Translations under genes and position numbers: made by a program | Part shown: piece after piece, positions 8,350 through 16,927 of the stretch | Layout: each line of letters begins with the position of its first letter | Position numbering within the stretch: the first letter of the stretch is position 1 | Notes under the pieces: model-generated | Databases searched by the model: none | Seen by the model: only the letters and a program-made list of their open reading frames with translations | Told to the model about the DNA's origin: nothing | Source: Pontibacter sp. E15-1 | Lineage (GTDB): Bacteria > Bacteroidota > Bacteroidia > Cytophagales > Hymenobacteraceae | NCBI RefSeq assembly: GCF_022601975.1 | Contig: NZ_JAKVIR010000033.1 | Span: forward strand, 1 to 64,000 | DNA: 64,000 nucleotides | Direction: 5' to 3'

Positions 8350-8970
8350 CTAGGCATCCCGCAAATGGGATACGTCGCAATATTTCTTCACTGTGAACAT
8401 GGAGCCGGTGTGCTCCAGCTCGTAAAGACACAGGTTCAGGTGCTCAAAGTTATCCATGCAGCTGAGCGGATAATTGAGCAGGTTGCAAAGCATGATGCGC
8501 ATCGCGCGGCCATGCATGCAGATCAGGATGGTTTCCTCTTCTGGGCGGCTCAGCATCAGTTCTATGAATGGCTTCTGCCGGGCGGCCACCACCACCGGGC
8601 TTTCTCCCCCTTCGATGGAGGCATCGCAGTCTCCGTCTCGCCAGGTCTGCAGCATGTCGGCGTAGTACTGATCCTCCTCGGGTGTCATGTGGGTTCCCTC
8701 GCGCACGCCCCAGTGGATCTCGTTCAGCCCGGCGTGCTTCTCGTGCGGCAGGCCAAGGTCCAGAAACCCCTGCACCGACTGGATGCTCCGCTGCAGGGTG
8801 GAAGTATACACTTTGTCGAACGGGACATCTTTGTAGCGCTCAAAAAACTGAATGGCCTGGCGCTGTCCGGTCGCGTTTAAAGAGGAGTCGATGCCGCTGC
8901 CCTGCACAATGCTCTGCAGATTATAGTCGGTTTGTCCGTGCCGGATGAGGTATACTTTCTTACTACTCAA
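8350..8970 (-). CDS. Histidine phosphatase family protein (phosphoglycerate mutase-like)
   Basis: A 206-residue member of the histidine phosphatase superfamily. The phosphohistidine loop is LIRHGQTDYN (Arg9-His11 region), a second basic/acid site follows in GLNEIHWGVREGTH, and the distal catalytic histidine lies in ILICMHGRAMRIML. Members act on small phospho-metabolites; the exact substrate is not readable. The only in-frame start before the conserved block is TTG at 8970, since no upstream ATG is present; this start abuts the promoter of the divergent menI-like gene. Expression of the two genes may be coupled. Confidence 0.85.
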   Translation of the reverse strand: MSSKKVYLIRHGQTDYNLQSIVQGSGIDSSLNATGQRQAIQFFERYKDVPFDKVYTSTLQRSIQSVQGFLDLGLPHEKHAGLNEIHWGVREGTHMTPEEDQYYADMLQTWRDGDCDASIEGGESPVVVAARQKPFIELMLSRPEEETILICMHGRAMRIMLCNLLNYPLSCMDNFEHLNLCLYELEHTGSMFTVKKYCDVSHLRDA

Positions 8971-8978
8971 AATTCTTC

Positions 8979-8986
8979 TACTTTTG
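8979..8986 (+). promoter_or_regulatory. Bacteroidota -7 promoter box before the menI-menF pair
   Basis: TACTTTTG matches TAnnTTTG and lies 36 nt before the chosen ATG of the hotdog thioesterase gene, the usual leader length for this phylum. Confidence 0.5.
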
Positions 8987-9022
8987 CTTTTTTACTTCTA
9001 CAATTCCCTAAAGTACGCATCT

Positions 9023-9448
9023 ATGTCGGCACTCAAAAACTTTACCCCGTCAGAACAGATAAAAGAGTGGTGCAAAAACACCATGATAGACTATCTGGGC
9101 ATCGAAGTGACAGAAATCGGCGACAAATACATTTGCGGCAGAATGCCCGTAGATCACCGGACGCACCAGCCGATGGGCCTGTTGCACGGAGGCGCATCGG
9201 TGGTGCTGGCGGAGTCTTTGGCCAGCATGGGTGCGGCCCTTCAGGTGGATTTAACAAAAAAGGCCTGCGTTGGTTTAGAAATTAACGCAAATCACATGCG
9301 TGCCGTGCGCGAGGGCTGGGTATATGCCAGGGCCACCGCGACACATGTGGGGCGCACTACCCAGGTATGGGAAACCCGGATCACGAATGAGGCTGGCGAC
9401 CTGGTTTGCATCAGCCGCATGACCGTGGCCATCATAGACAAAAACTAA
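9023..9448 (+). CDS. menI: Hotdog-fold thioesterase, probable 1,4-dihydroxy-2-naphthoyl-CoA hydrolase
   Basis: A 141-residue single hotdog domain. The helix and turn blocks QPMGLLHGGASVVLAES (49-65) and VGLEINANHM closely resemble the E. coli MenI/YdiI enzyme, including the catalytic Glu64 and the His55-Gly-Gly loop. That enzyme releases 1,4-dihydroxy-2-naphthoate from its CoA ester in menaquinone synthesis. The menF gene begins 1 nt after its stop, which strongly supports this role over a generic PaaI-type thioesterase. The start at MSALKNFTPS was chosen over an upstream extension (from 8945) that encodes only a poly-leucine stretch and overlaps the divergent gene. Confidence 0.85.
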   Translation: MSALKNFTPSEQIKEWCKNTMIDYLGIEVTEIGDKYICGRMPVDHRTHQPMGLLHGGASVVLAESLASMGAALQVDLTKKACVGLEINANHMRAVREGWVYARATATHVGRTTQVWETRITNEAGDLVCISRMTVAIIDKN

Positions 9449-9449
9449 C

Positions 9450-10673
9450 ATGCAGACACAAGAGGCGCTTTATACCTCAGGCAACGCCCTATCTGGTGAT
9501 ACCCCGGGCGGGTTCTCCCTACAGCAGATTTTCAGGGCAGCGATGGCGCAGCACCACGCTGTAGCGGTATGGCGCTTGCCCAATGCCGAGGTAACGCATG
9601 CCTGTGTTTCGTTGCTGCCAGGCATGGTGGTGCCCCAGCCAAACCTGGAGCACAGCCCATTCGGGTTCCTGCTCTGCCCCTTTGTGGCGGATGCGCAGCA
9701 CGATAACCTGTTCATCAAAGGAGACCTTTCCTACAACACCGGTTTGTGCCAGCTAACGGCCGCGCCGGGCACACCGGAAACGGTGGCAAGCGCTTTCCGG
9801 AAAGTGGCATCTGAAACAACGGACAACAACTGGCACCCAGCGCCACCCGCCTCCCAACATTCGTATCAGCAAGAGGCCTCTTTCAAGGCGGCGGTAGCGA
9901 GGGCGGTGGAAGCTATCCGGGCAGGTGAAATGGAGAAGGTGGTGATGTCGCGCAATTACCTGGAGCCGCTCCCCCCCGCCTTCGACCCGATCGTGGCACT
10001 GGAGGCCATGCTGCAGGTATACCCCAGAGCGTTTGTCTCGCTGGTATCCATACCTGGAGTTGGCACCTGGATGGGCGCCTCGCCGGAGATACTGGTCAGC
10101 GTAGACGAGGAAAAGGTGTTTCGCACGGTGGCGCTGGCTGGCACGCAGCCAGCTGCAGGCACCACCTCGGTGGCAAACGCCAGCTGGCGACAGAAAGAGA
10201 TTGAGGAACAGGCCATGGTGGAGCGTTATATCCTGAAATGCTTTAAGGCCCTGCGCCTCCGCGACTATACAGAAGTAGGCCCCCGCACAGTGGTGGCAGG
10301 CAACCTGATGCACCTCCGCACCGACTTTAAGGTGAACCTAAAGGAGGTGGACTTCCCTACCCTGGGGTCTGACATGCTGCAGCTGTTGCATCCCACCTCC
10401 GCTGTCTGTGGCCTGCCCAAAGAACCCTCTTTGCAGTTTATACAAGACAACGAGGGGTATGATCGCAGCTTTTACAGTGGCTATTTGGGGCCCGTAAACA
10501 GCACCAACGGGACGCATCTGTATGTGAATCTCCGCTGCATGGAGATTCTGGCTCGGCATGCCATACTGTATGCTGGAGCCGGTATCACGGCAGAATCAGA
10601 CCCAGCACATGAGTGGCAGGAAACGCAGCACAAGATGCAGACCATGCGCCGCATCCTAACCAATGTCCATTGA
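9450..10673 (+). CDS. menF: Isochorismate synthase
   Basis: A 407-residue chorismate-utilising enzyme that isomerises chorismate to isochorismate, the first committed step of menaquinone synthesis. The C-terminal chorismate-binding half has the signature blocks EKVVMSRNYLEPL, TPEILVSV-type substrate loop (WMGASPEILVSV), HPTSAVCGLPKEP and YAGAGITAESDPAHEW with the Mg-binding glutamates. Genomic context separates it from anthranilate, aminodeoxychorismate or siderophore-type enzymes: it is translationally adjacent to the MenI-like thioesterase and followed by menD 134 nt later. Cytoplasmic. Confidence 0.9.
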   Translation: MQTQEALYTSGNALSGDTPGGFSLQQIFRAAMAQHHAVAVWRLPNAEVTHACVSLLPGMVVPQPNLEHSPFGFLLCPFVADAQHDNLFIKGDLSYNTGLCQLTAAPGTPETVASAFRKVASETTDNNWHPAPPASQHSYQQEASFKAAVARAVEAIRAGEMEKVVMSRNYLEPLPPAFDPIVALEAMLQVYPRAFVSLVSIPGVGTWMGASPEILVSVDEEKVFRTVALAGTQPAAGTTSVANASWRQKEIEEQAMVERYILKCFKALRLRDYTEVGPRTVVAGNLMHLRTDFKVNLKEVDFPTLGSDMLQLLHPTSAVCGLPKEPSLQFIQDNEGYDRSFYSGYLGPVNSTNGTHLYVNLRCMEILARHAILYAGAGITAESDPAHEWQETQHKMQTMRRILTNVH

Positions 10674-10807
10674 TCGCTTTTTTGCAGGCACGTTGTTGTG
10701 CTATTATCTTGCCTGAAGGTATATAACTTTCGCCCCGTACGGGGTATAAAATGTGTAGTGAAAGCACTTTCAGTTAAACTCAAAGATCAAACCGAACACC
10801 ATACCAT

Positions 10808-12514
10808 ATGATTTTACAGCCAGTTGTGAATATTGCTGAGATTTGCGCGCGCAAAGGCGTGCAGCAGGTAGTACTTTCGCCTGGCTCGCGGTGTGCCCCC
10901 CTGACATTGGCCTTTGCGCGCCATCCAAAGCTTTCGGTCCGCACTGTCAGCGACGAGCGCGCCGCGGCTTTCATTGGCCTGGGTATGGCTCAGAAAACGG
11001 GCAGCCCGACCGTACTGGTCTGCACGTCCGGCACAGCTGCGCTTAACTACGCACCTGCGGTTGCCGAGGCTTATTTTCAGCAGGTGCCGCTGCTCATTCT
11101 AACTGCCGACCGGCCCCCGGAGTGGATTGACCAGTTGGATGGACAAACCATTCGGCAGGAACAGGTATATGGGCGTCACATCAAAGAGAGCTACACATTC
11201 CCGGTAGATTTCGATCACCCCGACGCCGTGTGGCATAGCGAGCGCCTTGTGTCTGAAGCCCTGAACAAGGCCATTGCTTTCCCGCCCGGACCTGTGCATA
11301 TCAACATTCCTTTGCGCGAGCCCTTTTACCCAGCCCCGGGTGAAGCTCTGGTTTACAGCGAAGGCGTTAAAATAATTGAGGAAGAGGCGAGTATCCAAAC
11401 ACTCGGTCCGGATATACTAGCCAAACTCCGACGGGAATTTCACCAGTATGAGCGCATCCTGGTTGTGGCGGGTCAGGGCGACTACGATGCCTTGCTGCTC
11501 CCCGTGCTGGAAACCTTTGCACAGACAACAGGCGCGGTGATTGTCGGCGACATCATCAGCAACACGCAGCAATCCGCTCTGGTTATCAGGCATCAGGACA
11601 CTCTCCTCTCCTGCCAGGATGACCAGCAGCTCGCCTTGCTTCGGCCAGACTTACTCGTGACGTTTGGCAAGTCTATCATGTCCAAAAGCCTGAAGGTATA
11701 CCTCCGAAAGCACCCGCCCAAGGCACATTGGCACCTCCAGCCAGCCGGGCAAGTGGCCGACACCTTTCAGTCGCTGACTAAAATCGTCCGCTGCAGTCCA
11801 CGCTATTTCTTTACAACTGTTCCGGAACGTCAGGCATTCTCGCTGACCTATTTACATGCCTGGCAGGGTATGGAGAGACGCGCAGAAAACTTCCTTGAGG
11901 AGTATGTTCCCGCGTCAGGGTATAACGAGCTTCACCTTGTGCGCCAGATTTTGCGGCACTTGCCAGCGCATAGTAACCTGCATTTGGCCAATAGTATGGC
12001 GGTGCGGTATGCCAACATCCTGGCCCTAAAGCCAGCGCAGCAGGTACAGGTATACGCTAACCGGGGCACTAGCGGCATTGATGGCAGTACGAGCACGGCA
12101 GTCGGTTGCGCCCTGGTGAGTACGCAACCAACGGTTCTGATTACCGGCGACCTCGCTTTCTTCTATGACCGGAATGCGCTTTGGCACAACTACTTACCTC
12201 AGAACCTGCGCATCGTGCTGCTGAACAACCACGCCGGCGGGATTTTCAGGTTGATTGACGGCCCCAGACAGCAACCTGAACTGGCCCCCTACTTCGAAAC
12301 ACATCAGGCCCTGGATGCCCGAAACACAGCCCGCGATTTCAAGATGCGCTATACCGCCGTCACGACACTTGCCGAACTCTCCGAGGCCCTCCCTGCTTTC
12401 TTCTCCCCAACAGCCGGGGCCGCGATCCTCGAAGTGTTTACTGACAGTGCGCTGAATGCCAAGGCTTTCAGCGAGTATAAACAAGCGGCAGGCAAGCTGT
12501 TTTCGGGGATATAA
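10808..12514 (+). CDS. menD: 2-succinyl-5-enolpyruvyl-6-hydroxy-3-cyclohexene-1-carboxylate synthase
   Basis: A 568-residue thiamine-diphosphate enzyme that condenses isochorismate with 2-oxoglutarate. N-terminal blocks VVLSPGSRCAPLTLAF and FIGLGMAQKTG, the substrate loop LTADRPPEW, and the C-terminal ThDP/Mg motif GDLAFFYDRNALWHN followed by LNNHAGGIF are all diagnostic of MenD. Length matches the family. The 134-nt gap from menF contains a possible own promoter (TAACTTTC at about 10724), so it may be transcribed both with menF and separately. Confidence 0.95.
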   Translation: MILQPVVNIAEICARKGVQQVVLSPGSRCAPLTLAFARHPKLSVRTVSDERAAAFIGLGMAQKTGSPTVLVCTSGTAALNYAPAVAEAYFQQVPLLILTADRPPEWIDQLDGQTIRQEQVYGRHIKESYTFPVDFDHPDAVWHSERLVSEALNKAIAFPPGPVHINIPLREPFYPAPGEALVYSEGVKIIEEEASIQTLGPDILAKLRREFHQYERILVVAGQGDYDALLLPVLETFAQTTGAVIVGDIISNTQQSALVIRHQDTLLSCQDDQQLALLRPDLLVTFGKSIMSKSLKVYLRKHPPKAHWHLQPAGQVADTFQSLTKIVRCSPRYFFTTVPERQAFSLTYLHAWQGMERRAENFLEEYVPASGYNELHLVRQILRHLPAHSNLHLANSMAVRYANILALKPAQQVQVYANRGTSGIDGSTSTAVGCALVSTQPTVLITGDLAFFYDRNALWHNYLPQNLRIVLLNNHAGGIFRLIDGPRQQPELAPYFETHQALDARNTARDFKMRYTAVTTLAELSEALPAFFSPTAGAAILEVFTDSALNAKAFSEYKQAAGKLFSGI

Positions 12515-12714
12515 ATGTTGCCTATACGCTGCTTTGTGTTATACCTCTTTTAGGGCAGCTCTTCTTGCCCCCACGCCACGTTTCAAAAGAATGGAGAACG
12601 TGAGCGGCCATCCCAAGGATGCCAGGGAGTAAACCTATGCTTTAAGTTGACCATCCTATCCTGGTTAATCGTATATTTATATATAGAAGCTTGGTTTCAC
12701 TTTATACTTTCCAC

Positions 12715-13161
12715 ATGGACGCAGCACACCAAATCGTTTCCGAAGAGCGCGTTAACAGCGCCAACAACCCTGTCTGGATGGATGGCCTACGCATTTTGCT
12801 GGGCCTTTTTCTGTTTATAAAGGGGATAATGTTTCTGGAGCATACCAGCGATGTGTTTCAGATTTTCAGCGCAAGCCAGGATATTTTGACTTTGAAGAAA
12901 GCCACAATTCTAACTAGCAGCGTGCACATTGTGGGCGGGCTGATGATTGCCTGTGGATGCCTGACGCGCCTTGCCCTGTTGTGCCAGATCCCGATCCTGA
13001 TCGGTGCCATGCTCATTGTAAACCCGCAGCGCGGTATAAATGCGTCCAACACCGAACTCTGGCTCTCTATTGCTGTAACCGGATTGCTGCTTTTTTTCAT
13101 GGTGGTGGGCCCAGGCCGATACTCGGTAGACAACCTGGTGCTGCGTCAAAAGAAGCACTAG
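12715..13161 (+). CDS. DoxX family membrane protein (first of a tandem pair)
   Basis: A 148-residue protein with four hydrophobic segments (about residues 20-38, 62-85, 90-106 and 113-134), typical of the DoxX/DoxD-like family. It is clearly paralogous to the next gene: both share a WxDxxRIxLGLFLFxKGxxF start, an H.xGGLMIA.G...R core and an NPxRG....NTELW segment. DoxX proteins have been linked to quinone-associated redox or sulfur-compound oxidation; location inside the menaquinone genes fits a quinone connection but does not prove it. The start at MDAAHQ is preferred to one eight codons upstream. Confidence 0.78.
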   Translation: MDAAHQIVSEERVNSANNPVWMDGLRILLGLFLFIKGIMFLEHTSDVFQIFSASQDILTLKKATILTSSVHIVGGLMIACGCLTRLALLCQIPILIGAMLIVNPQRGINASNTELWLSIAVTGLLLFFMVVGPGRYSVDNLVLRQKKH

Positions 13162-13345
13162 CATTTCCTGACGCGTTGATAAAGATGCCGCAGCAGGTTT
13201 CAGTTCTCACGCGCTTCCCGATGCCTTGTCTACAACGGAATAGCAAGTTTGTCATTTCTCAGAAAACAACCTCAAATTCGTCCTAAATATATATATTCTC
13301 GTTTAAAAAGGTATAAAACAAGTAGTTAACTTAACCCCTACAGTT

Positions 13346-13801
13346 ATGAACCTGACTCAAAACATGAATCACATGGAGCATTGGGCCGATAAGCATCATC
13401 CGCTCTGGATCGACATTGTGCGTATTGGGCTTGGGCTGTTTCTATTCGTGAAAGGGGTCCTGTTTATCCAGGACACAAGTGCCCTGATGGCCATCATGCA
13501 GAATAGTGAATTTCCGTGGGTGTCTGCCGGGCTTGCCCATTATGTCGCGCTGGTCCATCTGGCGGGCGGCTTGATGATCGCAATGGGGCTCAAAACCCGA
13601 ATCGCTGTGTTGTTTCAGTTGCCTATCCTGCTCGGCGCTGTTTTCTTCATTAATCCCGACAGGGGTTTCTACTCCCAAAACACAGAGCTGTGGTCGTCCA
13701 TCATTGTGCTGCTGTTGCTGATATTTTTCCTGATATTCGGTTCAGGCCGCTTCTCCGCCGATTATAAGATGCGGGAATACAAAAACGACCCCTTATTTTA
13801 A
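13346..13801 (+). CDS. DoxX family membrane protein (second of a tandem pair)
   Basis: A 151-residue paralogue of the preceding protein with the same four-helix plan and the same WIDIVRIGLGLFLFVKG start, HLAGGLMIAMG core and INPDRGFYSQNTELW loop. The copies have diverged clearly, so the duplication is not recent. A GGTATAAA-containing stretch precedes it and a strong terminator follows, suggesting an independent transcript. Cytoplasmic-membrane location; function unproven. Confidence 0.8.
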   Translation: MNLTQNMNHMEHWADKHHPLWIDIVRIGLGLFLFVKGVLFIQDTSALMAIMQNSEFPWVSAGLAHYVALVHLAGGLMIAMGLKTRIAVLFQLPILLGAVFFINPDRGFYSQNTELWSSIIVLLLLIFFLIFGSGRFSADYKMREYKNDPLF

Positions 13802-13974
13802 AGAGTCACTTATCTCCTTTTGAAAGTAAATCGCATTTCATACATGCGGCTAACCATTAGGCACAAATAAAAAATAGTATAACGTTATACGTTTAATTAT
13901 AACGTAGACAAGCGCTCTTGATTGACCAAAGATGTTGCGTTCCGGATATAATGGTAGGCAGCATATAAATTTAA

Positions 13975-14008
13975 AAACAGGCAAGCAGTCAACACTGCTT
14001 GCCTGTTT
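13975..14008 (+). terminator. Terminator after the DoxX pair; rest of the 13.8-14.1 kb gap is empty
   Basis: Arms AAACAGGCAAGCAGT and ACTGCTTGCCTGTTT pair perfectly over 15 bp around a 4-nt loop, followed by GCTTTTTGG. The remainder of the 315-nt gap between the DoxX gene and menE is AT-rich and shows only a weak promoter-like region near 14080. Confidence 0.88.
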
Positions 14009-14116
14009 GCTTTTTGGACAGATTGAGAGAGAAAATTTCTTCAAATCGTATCCTAAAATGTTAAAATAGCGATGAATCACTTATATTTCAGGTACGAACA
14101 TTAACAATCTAGAACC

Positions 14117-15229
14117 ATGGCGGAAAAGTATCTTCTCCTGAACGGCAATAAATTTTATTACGATGAGATTGCAGCCTATTCGTTTCGGAACAGCATCCCG
14201 CTAAACGGGTATGAGACAAAAACGCTGGAATTCTGCAACCAATGGCTGAACGGGGTGCAGGAATTCCCGATGCATACGTCCGGGTCTACAGGTTTGCCGA
14301 AGCCAATTTCCCTCACACGAAGTCAGCTAGAGGCAAGCGCCCGACGCACCATTAAACTGCTTCAGCTAAAAGCCGGCAATTGTGCGTTCATCTGCCTGAA
14401 TACCGATTTTATCGCGGGTATGATGATGCTAGTACGTGGTTTTATGGCTGATTTGCAAATGACTATCGTCGCGCCGATAAGCAACCCGCTGACATTGGTA
14501 AGCCGGGAGGAAAGGATTGATTTTGCCTCGTTCGTTCCTTTGCAGCTGCATACCATACTGCACGACACGCCGGAAGCATTGCCGCAGTTAAACCGTATGA
14601 AAGGAATATTGGTGGGCGGTGCACCTGTCAATCCTGCTCAGCAACGGGAACTTCAGCGTGTCGAGGCTCCGATATACCTGACCTACGGTATGACGGAAAC
14701 AGCGTCTCATATTGCCGTGCGCCGCATCAACGGGCCCAAGGCAACGGATTATTACGAGGTGCTCGACAACATCAAAATCGGCATCGACAAGCGCGGCTGC
14801 CTGACCATACAGGGGGACATTACCAATCAGGAATTGCTGTTTACCAACGATATCGTGGAGCTGCTTACCCCTACCCACTTTCGCTGGATAGGCCGGGCAG
14901 ACAACACCATTAACACCGGAGGCGTGAAAGTGCAGGTGGAGAAAGTTGAGGTGGCCGTAGCGGAAGCCCTGAGCGAAAACGAGCAGCCTCCCCGTTTTTT
15001 TGTTGCTGCGCAACCCGACGAAGTGCTCGGCGAGAAAATTGTGCTGATTATGGAGGGGAAACAACACACAGAGGCCGCCGAAGAGGCGCTTTTTGCCAAG
15101 CTCCAGCATGCACTCAAAAAGTTTGAGTTGCCTAAACAAATTTTCTACAGCGCCTCTTTCTCTGAGACGGCTACAGGAAAACTGTCGCGACCGAATACCC
15201 TGCGCAAGCTGGGACTGCAAGCAGACTAG
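14117..15229 (+). CDS. menE: o-Succinylbenzoate-CoA ligase-type AMP-binding enzyme
   Basis: A 370-residue adenylate-forming enzyme, short for the superfamily but normal for Bacteroidota MenE. The P-loop HTSGSTGLPKPISL (about 54-67), the acyl-adenylate motif YLTYGMTETASH, the hinge GRADNTINTGGVKV and the C-terminal catalytic lysine in ETATGKLSR are all present. MenE activates o-succinylbenzoate as its CoA ester before ring closure by MenB. Neither menB nor menC lies in this window, so the pathway is split. Assignment depends on context as well as sequence, because many AMP-binding enzymes look alike. Confidence 0.85.
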   Translation: MAEKYLLLNGNKFYYDEIAAYSFRNSIPLNGYETKTLEFCNQWLNGVQEFPMHTSGSTGLPKPISLTRSQLEASARRTIKLLQLKAGNCAFICLNTDFIAGMMMLVRGFMADLQMTIVAPISNPLTLVSREERIDFASFVPLQLHTILHDTPEALPQLNRMKGILVGGAPVNPAQQRELQRVEAPIYLTYGMTETASHIAVRRINGPKATDYYEVLDNIKIGIDKRGCLTIQGDITNQELLFTNDIVELLTPTHFRWIGRADNTINTGGVKVQVEKVEVAVAEALSENEQPPRFFVAAQPDEVLGEKIVLIMEGKQHTEAAEEALFAKLQHALKKFELPKQIFYSASFSETATGKLSRPNTLRKLGLQAD

Positions 15230-15285
15230 CCACTACGCTACAGCAACCTGTAGACGTAAAATACACACCAGACATTCTATACCAT

Positions 15286-16161
15286 ATGCGCCTTCTTCGC
15301 GACAGTGCTTTTTTGCTGCTCTTCCTGCTTGGGTTTAACAGTTGTACGGGCAGAGTATTTTCATCTAAGGCCCCAATTGTGCTGCAGAAGGCCTGGGCCT
15401 CAGACAACACCCTCCGTACCCCCGAGTCTGCGTTGTATGCCCCAGCGGAACGGGCCATCTATGTCAGCAACATCAACGCGCATTCTGGGAAGGCAAAAGA
15501 CGGCGACGGATTTATTTCCAGGCTGAATGCCGACGGCAAGATGGAGCAGTTGCACTGGGCCGCTGGACTGAACGATCCGCACGGCATCGCATTGTATAAT
15601 CGTGTGCTGTATGTAGCGGACATTGATGAAATTGTGGCCATATCCACTCAAACGGGGGCAATTTTGGGCAAGTACAAGGCCGATGGCGCAGAATATCTGA
15701 ATGATGTGGCCGTAGACAGCAAGGGAACCGTTTATGTGTCTGACATGAAGCAAAAACGCATTTATCAGCTCCAAAACGGTCGGGTAAGCACCTGGGTAAA
15801 CAATACCCGGCGGGAACAACCGAATGGACTGTTTGTGAAGGATGACCGACTCGTTGTTGCCTTCAACAGTAGCGGCAATGTCCGCTTCATCAATCTGGAC
15901 ACACGGAATTTCACGAATTGGACGGAAGGGATTCCTTCAGCGGATGGCATCGCAGAGCTGAGCAACGGGAATTTCCTGATCTCGAGTTGGGAAGGGGAAA
16001 TTTTTTATGTGAACAAGAAAGGAAGAAAATGGCAGGTGCTCGATACCCGAAGCGAGAAGATAAACTCCGCCGACATCAGCTTCGACTATGACTCAGGGAT
16101 TTTGCTTATACCTACCTTCAAAGACAATAGAGTGCTTGCTTACAGAGTTTTAGCCCGGTAG
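15286..16161 (+). CDS. SMP-30/NHL-type beta-propeller lipoprotein
   Basis: A 291-residue protein with a lipoprotein signal peptide ending in GFNSC (lipid cysteine at residue 20), so it should be anchored in an envelope membrane. The mature part consists of repeated beta-propeller blades with NDPHGIALYNRVLYVADIDE- and NDVAVDSKGTVYVSD-type motifs, as in gluconolactonase/SMP-30 and NHL proteins. It could be a lactonase or only a binding scaffold; the metal ligands of true SMP-30 are not clearly identifiable. It follows menE by 56 nt but has no known role in menaquinone synthesis. Confidence 0.75.
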   Translation: MRLLRDSAFLLLFLLGFNSCTGRVFSSKAPIVLQKAWASDNTLRTPESALYAPAERAIYVSNINAHSGKAKDGDGFISRLNADGKMEQLHWAAGLNDPHGIALYNRVLYVADIDEIVAISTQTGAILGKYKADGAEYLNDVAVDSKGTVYVSDMKQKRIYQLQNGRVSTWVNNTRREQPNGLFVKDDRLVVAFNSSGNVRFINLDTRNFTNWTEGIPSADGIAELSNGNFLISSWEGEIFYVNKKGRKWQVLDTRSEKINSADISFDYDSGILLIPTFKDNRVLAYRVLAR

Positions 16162-16349
16162 CTCTATATGAAATCTGTCATTAGAAGTCATACAGAAATT
16201 GGCAGGGATGAAATTTCACTACAGCAAATCATACCCCTCTTGTAGCGCTTGTACACACATTCAAGAATTCATGTATCCATATGTATAGTAAATTTCTGGC
16301 CCCAAAACTGCATATACGCTGCCGTACCCATACTTTCACAGAAAAGCTG

Positions 16350-16769
16350 ATGATGACAAAACAAATGCATACCCTGATTTTAGCAGTAGCCCTGCCCCTC
16401 GCCGCTGGATTTTATACCTCGTCCTTTGCACAAAATAAACCTTCCAGACTCGCGCCACAACAGAAGCAGCAGGTTTTGGTTAGCGCAAATTCATCTCTTG
16501 ATCAACAATTGGAAACGCTTTCGGGCATTCAATTATACCCCGCCCAAAAAGGCACCTATGAGCTCCGGTTCGAGCAGGACCTGAAAGAAAACGCTGTGCT
16601 GGAGGTGAAAAACAAATCCGGGAAATTAGTGTTCCGAAAGCCAGTGAGTATCGCGAAGAATGAGTCTGTTTGGCGGTATAATATGGGCAAACTCAAACCA
16701 GACACCTATCTAATTGAAGTCGTTACAAGCGACACGACCTACTGGACAAAATTCAAAGTTGGCAAATAA
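16350..16769 (+). CDS. Small secreted protein with a C-terminal sorting-tail-like beta domain
   Basis: About 139 residues starting from MMTKQMHTLILAVALPLAAG, a clear signal peptide ending near SSFAQ. The upstream in-frame extension from 16281 adds a charged, non-signal segment and is rejected. The C-terminal half (VKNKSGKLVFRKP... LKPDTYLIEVVTSD...KFKVGK) resembles the Ig-like fold of type IX secretion sorting domains, where a PGTY-like turn precedes a final KxxK strand. No enzyme domain is present. Role unknown; it may be a short cell-surface or matrix protein. Confidence 0.65.
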   Translation: MMTKQMHTLILAVALPLAAGFYTSSFAQNKPSRLAPQQKQQVLVSANSSLDQQLETLSGIQLYPAQKGTYELRFEQDLKENAVLEVKNKSGKLVFRKPVSIAKNESVWRYNMGKLKPDTYLIEVVTSDTTYWTKFKVGK

Positions 16770-16852
16770 CAGCTTATACCCCAATGCAAACTCTATTCAG
16801 TAAGCCTACTGCTACATCCCAACGTATAAAATTCTTTTACTAAACCACAAAA

Positions 16853-16901
16853 AAGCGCCCTTATCCTGACAGTTTATGATAACTCCAGGATAAGGGCGCT
16901 T
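16853..16901. terminator. Bidirectional terminator between convergent genes
   Basis: Arms AAGCGCCCTTATCCTG and CAGGATAAGGGCGCTT pair perfectly over 16 bp around a 17-nt loop. It ends both the small secreted-protein gene and the long minus-strand sugar cluster. Confidence 0.88.
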
Positions 16902-16927
16902 CTGTTTACAGACTGAAAGCGAGTCGG

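Noticed and set aside
9023-9448. Upstream extension of the menI-like gene from 8945
   Set aside because: Adds only a poly-leucine stretch, overlaps the start of the divergent phosphatase gene and reads through the promoter box.
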